Assembly: GCA_949128115.1 (NCBI GenBank)
Contig: OX421965.1
Location: 52,505,257 to 52,569,256 of the forward strand
Reading direction: 5' to 3'
Length of the DNA stretch: 64,000 nt
Source of the DNA: Anaspis maculata
Taxonomy: Eukaryota > Arthropoda > Insecta > Coleoptera > Scraptiidae
Shown piece by piece: positions 57,380-64,000 of this stretch. A program made the translations under genes and the position numbers. Position 1 is the first letter of the stretch. Each line of letters begins with the position of its first letter. A model generated the notes under the pieces. It searched no databases and was not told where the DNA came from. It saw nothing but the letters and a program-made list of their open reading frames with translations.

Positions 57380-59344
57380 GTGAGTCGTTTGAAAGAGAAA
57401 ATTTTTGTTCCTCAAAGGCCGTCAAGAGCAATAAATTCACCGGGCGCCGACTTCCGTGCATGTTGGACTAGAGCCAATCCAACCGGTTGCACCGCACTCA
57501 TTGAACAATGAGGATTATCGATTGTTCTTGACTTTGTAACGATGCACTTTCTGAAGATTTTATGAACTTCCATGCGATTTGAGAAGGCAGGATCGGTGCA
57601 TTATTGATGTTCATTCCCATTCCATTGTAGCACCATTATATTGCTTTTATCTATCCATGTCCAATTATGGTGTCAGAAGTCCGGATTTTTTAATGCTAAG
57701 ATCGTTTCTAATTAGGTTGTTCGTTAATTCCTAACAATCTAGCTTATTTACGTTGATGTACATTCTACATGCACAATCACGCGGTATCATTGAAATAGTT
57801 TTTCGCGTTTTATCGGCATATAATCCTTCAGAATCAACCCGCTGATATTCAAATTAATGAGACGATAGTCAAATTGAGTTTCATACTTTTGTTGAAACAG
57901 AAAGTCTTCGAAAAGATCTTGAATAGCGCTTACGTATGTAGTACAACAACAACAACATAACAACAATATCAATGTTATTATGTTCCTATAAATCATTTTG
58001 CTTGGAAATAAGCTCAGGAATCATCTCTTTGTTATGACCTCTAGGTAAGGATAATAATACTGTCGATTTGAGGTTTATTTTGAAATTTTTGAATCATTAC
58101 ATAAGTATAGGTACCGTCACCGCAAACGTTAACAGTCGTGAATCTGTATTCGATTACACGAAGCATGCAAGGCATTACATTCATACCCTGATGCTCGATC
58201 TCTTCGCACACTGCTTGTTGGGACGCGTCCAGTTCCAATGAGTGTAAGAAAACAAAGGAAAATTGGTTCTTTTACAGGAAACTAACGGTCATTTCTTCCT
58301 GTTTTCTCTGCAGTGCAGTCCCGTGTCCTGCATGAGGCTTTCGGGGTTCTTGGAGCACTTTGGCATCAGGAACAACAACAACGGTCTCCCGCCTGGCATT
58401 GGTGGTGCTTTTTACGGGCGAAGCCGCAGATAATGCTAGGGTCCGGGGGTGTTCATTTGGCCCTTGTCGTAGTTTATGTAGTGACCAAACACGTTCAGTC
58501 AAATAATTCCGCACGTCCACTCATGCACAATTTCGAATTCCTTTCGTTTAATATTGTCCGCTGTGGCAGTTCGGACGCTGAACAGTGGAATGGAATTACG
58601 CCTGTTTAGCTAACTTATTGCCGTGTTCGGTCCGTTTTGTTTTTCCATTTTATTTTTATAGTCTTTTTGTTGGTGTTGATGCCGTTCAAGTCATGAATAT
58701 TGCAGGTAGGAACCGCGGTTGAACGCAAGGGAACGCTCATGACATTTATTGTTTGATTTCATTAGGAGAAGGATACATTTTTGGTGGATCTCCACCATGC
58801 AGGCCCAAAATGTGGTGAACTGAAGTGATTAAGTCACTTGCTTGCTGCCGCTGACTGGTCAAGTAATAACCTACCAATGAATGTTGAATTGGTACAGATG
58901 CACACGTCAGTGACTGTGGTCTGGTCAGTTTATCAAAGGGCGATAATGTGTTACGTTATAATGTAAATGATGCAATTAGAACTGCCAGTTAAGATGATAT
59001 TGTGGTATAGTAGTACTTGTTGGTAATAATCAAATATACAGCACCGTCTTGCATTCCAAATCGTCGGATTTACTAGATTATGAGGCGGGAGGCGAGATAC
59101 GCTTCTGAGGTCACATTCCTCTAACAAATCACTTTGCTGAGACTTATAGGTGATTTCGGAAAGACTAAAACGTACGACGCTGGTTACGACTTCATTCTCA
59201 TAATCGATTCCAGGATTGAGAATCCTGAAAATAGACACTAGCCTAATCTAATTCAAGGCTATAGGCCGAAATAAGAGTAGATAAATTAGAATGACGGTCA
59301 AACTAAGTCATTCTGCGCGTTCATGACACATTCAAAGTAAAATG
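57380..59344. other. CARP intron DNA, unassigned
   Basis: Intron starting gtgagt. ctgttttctctgcag at 58,299-58,313 is a good acceptor, but what follows does not match a carbonic anhydrase, so I did not call an exon. A short (TTG)n run on the minus strand lies near 57,945-57,958. Confidence 0.35.
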
Positions 59345-60060
59345 GTACTAAATTTGGTGTCAGCAGCGTCGCGCGTCGCTAGGGGCATCCTCTGCAACTT
59401 TCTGGTGTCCCTCGAGGGCCTCGTTCAGAAGTAAGGAGTTTTTACCACACCAAGAGTTGATCTCGCGAACAGCGCCCAAACCCAAAGCCGCCGCGGCCTT
59501 CGCCTCTAAACCCGACGCTATGTAGCAAACTGATAGATTGATGGAATGGAAAGGGCTTGAGGGAGATCGTCAACATAAATTTTGCACAAGAGTGGTCCCA
59601 ACCTCGCACCCTGTGGGACACCTTGTTCTGAATCTCTAGGATCGAAATAGTGATATCCTATATCATTGCTAGGAACGTGCCTTAGACACACTCTAGGGCT
59701 TCTTCCACTTAAATATGATGTGAACAGATCTAGGGCGACTCCTTTCATTCCACAATAATCTAATTTATCAAGCAAGATCTCATGATTGGGCGTATCGGAG
59801 GCTTTAAACAAATCAAAATATACACCTGCAACGGTGTTTCCTTCTTCCAGTGACTCAGTGACACATGATAGTGACTCAAATAATGCGTCTTCGGTTGCCC
59901 GACCCTCCATGAATCCATACTGAGTCCCAGATAAAAGGTTATCATCACTCAAAAGCTTATACCCCATTGCCAATCCCATTGTTTCTACACAGTGGACGAA
60001 TTTATCAACTTTTGGAAGTCGACCTAGCCCAGGTGTTTTAATCTGTAGTGTTAACATCAT
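59345..60060 (-). pseudogene. LINE reverse transcriptase fragment, minus strand
   Basis: A 180-codon frame on the minus strand (60,060 down to 59,519) carries the fingers-palm blocks of CR1/jockey-type non-LTR elements. These are LLSGTQYGFMEGRATEDALF, then FDLFKASDTPNHEILLDKL (usually FD.SKAFDT), YLSGRSPRV and EQGVPQGARLGPLL. It breaks just before the Y/F-A-D-D site. A shifted frame continues from 59,518 toward 59,345 with EINSWCGKNSLLLN, the block after the active site. It is frameshifted and truncated, hence inactive. The 59,360-59,520 part is unusually GC-rich. Confidence 0.8.
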
Positions 60061-60069
60061 GTGTGTTTT

Positions 60070-60226
60070 TATCTTTATAATGTTTTATTTATATTTTATA
60101 TTTTTGAATGCTACCAAGAGAGAGTGGAAGATCAGCCAGAGCTGAACTCTCTCCTTAACTTGATTTGTATTGTCACTGCATTTCAGTTTGAATAAATATC
60201 TATCTATCTATCTATCTATCTATACA
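60070..60226 (+). repeat. retroelement 3' tail with (ATCT)n
   Basis: cagtttgaataaatatctat leads into six ATCT units (60,196-60,222). The preceding 100 bases contain a hairpin (gagagagtgg...gaactctctcc). An AATAAA-plus-microsatellite end is typical of some CR1/I-type LINEs and their SINEs. Confidence 0.5.
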
Positions 60227-60429
60227 GTGCTCTGTAGATCAGTCCTTCTGGTACTCGTAGATCCACCTCTCAAAAAAATATTTTCTTGTTATTTTGTTAA
60301 TAAATTAGTTTCCCTTACAGGAACAGAAAAAGAAAAGAAAAAATTATATACTGTGAACTATAGAAAGTAGAGCGGTACAAATCACCGGGTGGATGCCCGC
60401 CTTTGTGCTTCTAAAGGTTTTGCTTAAAA

Positions 60430-61150
60430 AATTGACATTCTTGGTAAATAGGATGAAAAACAAGAAAACTTGAAAATTGAATTTATTATTTTGAAAAAAT
60501 CACCGTTGAAAAACCAAAACCCTTGAATTGAAATTGGACCTACATGACGCCCAATGCAGTCTACTTCCGATATCAGTTGGAATTTTTCGGGAAAAGTCAA
60601 TCCCCTCACCCGGAAAGGACGGCCGAGTTGAGTCCTGCACCAAACACGGGTCATCCTGGTCAGAATCCGAGCCAACGGCCGTTCTCGGTGGTAATGACCA
60701 GGGGAAAATTCAACAACTCTTAACGTCCAACTGGAAATTGATGGAAAGCTGCAACTGCGGGCTTAATTAGATTATTTTGTTTTGTTGCTTCCTACCAAAT
60801 TTGGCTCCCATCCATAGGACAGATTTTCAATAATTGAATGGCAAAGTTTTTTAGAGAAGATTACGCAGCTGTGTGTGTCTGTGTCTGTAATCTTCCACAA
60901 TAACAGCCGCAATATTAATCGAATCGACTTCAAATTCGGTATGCCGACATGGTTTTGCTGTCGAATGAGCTCATTACGTTTTGGTTGTCATCTGTCAAAC
61001 GGAAACGTCACCATCAAAAAAGTCAGAAATTATATCTCACGGAACTTGACCTGCAATACTGTCATTTGGAAGCCCTCGTAAAACTGTATTCCAAACTGTT
61101 GAATTTTCCTACGACCACCTATGAAAGTGACGTTTTCCACATGTTTTTGA
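60430..61150 (+). mobile_element. dispersed TIR-family copy
   Basis: It shares gacgcccaatgcagtctact, a downstream ggtaatgaccaggggaaaat block and ggaagccctcgtaaaactgt with the copies at 39,359-40,557 and 17,600-18,310. The terminal arms seen at 39,359 are not obvious here, so this is an internal or truncated copy. Confidence 0.6.
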
Positions 61151-61334
61151 CACTTCGAAAGTACATCATATCACACAAGTGTGATATTTTTCAAAATCGC
61201 ACCCTACTGTTAATATAATAAGAAATAAATGAATGTTTTTCTCCTTATCGGCTTTTTCTCGCCATAGGAGTTCGCCCGTTTATTTACCTATCAAGTTCAC
61301 AAATTCAGAAAAGTGCAAATTTCGGACAACACAA

Positions 61335-61416
61335 CACCCAGACTTTTCGCCGGGAATCGAACCCGAGACTTCCGCGTCGCAGGCAGCCACGTGACCGCCT
61401 GCGCCACGCGGCCGCC
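61335..61416 (-). repeat. tRNA-like SINE head with A and B boxes
   Basis: On the minus strand this reads cgtggcgcaggcggtcac (A box) and, about 35 bases on, ctcgggttcgattcccggcg (perfect B box with a paired T stem). The ends do not form an acceptor stem (cggcggccgc against gcgaaaagtc), so a functional tRNA is unlikely. SINE is preferred, with its body toward lower coordinates. Confidence 0.55.
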
Positions 61417-61545
61417 AAATCGCACGCTACTTGATTATCCAGAAGTCTATAGAATCTATTAACTGCGAAATTGACATTTTCTAACTTTTTTGACGCAAAA
61501 ATTACCCACAGGCATGTCCATTTTCTTATGCATACGCTCTTCTGC

Positions 61546-62866
61546 ATATCGCTGTACTAGAATGATAGTAAGACAACTTGAAAAACATAGTTTCGAGTAA
61601 TCGCAATTTGAACATTTCAGAAGAACAAAAAACACTCTTCTTCTCAAAATTTCAAAGATTTTTTCAATTTCTAGTTGTATCATATCGCCCCTGATAGACC
61701 TGTGAAGAATTCATTATGAAATAACGTTTGCTCAATGAGAAAAAAATCAAAAAGTGAACATATCCTTGTATATCGCTAGAAATAATAGTTCTGTTGGAAG
61801 TTGTCCACTTTTTTATGTAAGTTATCCTAGTATTCGTCAGGAATTTTTGGAGAGATTTTAAATTTATCCCTCTTTTTTTTCAAGTTGTCCGAGTATTGCA
61901 CAGTAAACATAGGCTGGTTTAACATATTTTTCATAGTTATCTTCAAGTATTGTATTACATGGAATAAGCTCATTAGTTTTTGGCTGTCATCTGACAAATA
62001 GAAGTGTCACTATCAGAAACTGAAAACTCATTTGAAAGTCCTTGAAAAACTGTATTCAGAACAGTAGATAGTGTTTCGCTGACTCTCATCTGTCAAATAT
62101 TGAAAAATATCAAAGTTCATAACTTTGTCATCCAATTATTCAAGATTTTTTAACAAACTTTTTATCCTGTGAACCGATTTATACGATTTCTTTCACTTTT
62201 AGCAGTCTTGGCCATAGCTATGACCAATATACGTCTGCCTCTGCATCTATCCATCGTTTTACCCCGCACAAACTGAGGTGTGGATAACAAAATCATGGCA
62301 ATGTACATTAGAGATAAGTTAAAATTATTAAGTCATTTCAAACAATTCACGGAACATTTCTGGTGAAATAGTGGGACAACTTAGAGAAAAGTAAGATATT
62401 TTACAAACGCATGAGGGTATGTTTTGTGCAATAGTGAGTTAAAATGAAATATCTGAAGACTTTTATTGAATCAGTTGTTTTTTTGGTATAAGAGTGAGAT
62501 ATCTTCCACAGTCAAAAACTGAGATAACATGAAATACAAGGACAACTTGAAATTTTCAAATCAGATTTGTTGTAAAATTAGGACATGTTGAAATGTCTTC
62601 GTATTATACCAGAAGGCAAGATCAAATTCGATCTATTTCTCAGTAGAAGAAATAGAACATTTTGAGATGTTCGAGTATTAGACCAGAACTGTTGGAAAAA
62701 CAGATAATTATAACAGTGAGATATCCATTTTTTATGAACTTCCATGATGATTCTGAGTAATTCGATTTTTTTACCAGGTAGAGAATAGCTTGGAGCTATA
62801 GATTTTGAAATAATCCAAAAATCAGAAATTTGAAGTTATCTTACTATCATTCTAGCACAGCGATAT
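61546..62866. mobile_element. TIR element (1.32 kb) with gacaactt motifs
   Basis: The left end atatcgctgtactagaatga is complementary to tcattctagcacagcgatat at the right, with about 36 bp of similarity. Inside, gacaact, aagttgtcc and related words recur at irregular spacing, like subterminal binding sites. 61,940-62,130 holds a fragment of the dispersed TIR family (cttgaaaaactgtattcaga). No transposase is seen. Confidence 0.6.
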
Positions 62867-63444
62867 ATTCAATCGTAAATAACACCTTTCACAATTATTG
62901 ATTGCCCCAAATCATTCACGGAACAACACGGAATTCCGAATCGAGTCTCGAGTTTCTCTCCATGTCAACGGTGAAAATTGTTTGTGTGTGACATTTCTCG
63001 TTGCTTCGAATTCCCATTGTATCAAGAGAAAAAAGGGAATTTTTCTTATGAATCCCACACTTCCCACTTTATCTATAAATACGTAATTTACAATTACAAG
63101 TATTGTCTTTTAGCTCATATTCAAGCATCAAAACTTAAGATCTACTCATGAATTCCTATCATTTACTCATGTTTGTGCATTGTTGCATGTTGCATTAGAT
63201 GAAAACTTCAATGGCTAGAAAAACTCCGATGGTGACAGTGCCAGCCGAGAGACAGTAGTAATTAGGCGCCGGCAGCTAACTGTCAGAGATAGGCAACCAG
63301 TGTGTTTGGTGGACCAACAAATGGAATTTAGCATTGTGCAGCATAGCAAGTGAGTGCCTCTTTTGTGTTTTCTCACCAGAAGAGCGATGTCAGGACGAAA
63401 GAGCACTATTTTTGTATACTCCATAGGATCTCACGTAGATAATA
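62867..63444. other. unassigned DNA
   Basis: No gene or repeat recognised. Confidence 0.3.
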
Positions 63445-63767
63445 GAGTATTATACTTTCGAAAAAAAAAATTTTTTTCGATGGAATCAGAAACTATATTG
63501 AAAAATAACTGACCCGTATTTTTTTATTCAGCCAAAAATCGTATTGTTTGGCCGCAATTGATAAACGAAGTTCCTATATTCTACCTATTTCTGACGTCAT
63601 TTACACAGGCAGTATAGGCGGTGACTCGCTGTGACGTCAGAACTAGTTGATGTTATTTATTTATTGCGCCCAAACGGTACGGTTTTTGACTGAATTAAAA
63701 AACACGGGTCAATTATTTTTCAATGTAGTTTTCATTCCAATCAAAAATTTTTTTTAGTATAATACTC
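63445..63767. mobile_element. palindromic MITE (323 bp)
   Basis: It starts gagtattatact and ends in the complement agtataatactc. The arms match through gaaaaataactgacccgt / acgggtcaattatttttc and ttggccgcaat / attgcgcccaa for about 115 bp each. Confidence 0.75.
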
Positions 63768-64000
63768 CATTCCGAAACAAGGAAACGATCCGAAGCATCC
63801 TTCTTACGTATTCCATTGAAGAAGACCAGTGTGATGTCTACACTACCTCAAAATGTTACCCCATGATTCAGGCAAGTCCAGCAAACTACAAGCCACTTGA
63901 GAGCTTGAGCACCATACACAGCACCTACTTTTCAAATATTTAGGTTTTTTTTAGTCTCAATATTTTTGGAGCCAACAAAGAAAGGTTTTTTGTAATCATA

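Noticed and set aside
58313..58609. A 98-codon + strand frame right after a strong splice acceptor downstream of CARP exon C
   Set aside because: The translation does not match the expected continuation of the carbonic anhydrase fold in any frame, and an overlapping minus-strand frame is equally long.
61335..61416. Functional tRNA gene on the minus strand
   Set aside because: A and B boxes and the T stem are good, but the 5' and 3' ends do not pair as an acceptor stem. A SINE head fits better.

Overview
This window looks like a piece of an insect nuclear genome: AT-rich, introns of 5 to 22 kb, invertebrate-type exons, and a dense layer of mobile DNA. A hemipteran source is a guess from repeat style only. 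The one host gene I recognise is on the + strand: three exons (29,822-29,958; 35,282-35,473; 57,284-57,379) of a carbonic anhydrase-related protein of the CARP X/XI type, a catalytically dead alpha-carbonic anhydrase. Two of the three zinc-binding histidines are replaced. The gene is incomplete here: the signal-peptide end lies upstream of 29,822 and the C-terminal end beyond 57,379, neither of which I could find.

Most of the rest is transposon-derived. The clearest element is a complete, very young Ty3/gypsy LTR retrotransposon at 47,979-55,964, in the second CARP intron and in the same orientation. It has 1,405-bp LTRs differing at one base I could find, a 4-bp target duplication, gag, a -1 frameshift heptamer, and pol with all catalytic residues. 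No env frame is present. A solo LTR lies at 37,525-38,047. Degenerate non-LTR retrotransposons lie at 7,760-9,830, 38,260-39,325 and 59,345-60,060 (- strand).

The other theme is inverted-repeat DNA. There are at least a dozen palindromic or terminal-inverted-repeat elements, several flanked by TA and starting CAGGGTG or CCGGGTG, and many nested. At 11,994-14,355 a 246-bp palindromic MITE was split by a 2.1-kb palindrome, one arm of which then took a 125-bp MITE; the other arms preserve the empty sites. At 7,981-9,058 a palindrome interrupts a LINE, and removing it with one TA restores the reading frame. At 31,797-34,866 a 3-kb palindrome carries a second long palindrome in one arm.

Layout. 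1-3,220: SINE, MITE and unassigned DNA. 3,221-10,022: a composite bounded by hAT-like ends, containing a 1.74-kb tandem duplication and the split LINE. 10,023-29,821: unassigned DNA, nested palindromes, hAT MITEs, a GC-rich island and one candidate minus-strand exon. 29,822-57,379: CARP exons and introns, with the giant palindrome, solo LTR, tandem arrays and gypsy element in the introns. 57,380-64,000: LINE fragments, a tRNA-like SINE and two more inverted-repeat elements.

All assignments come from reading the sequence; no database search was possible. Repeat boundaries given without a target duplication are approximate.
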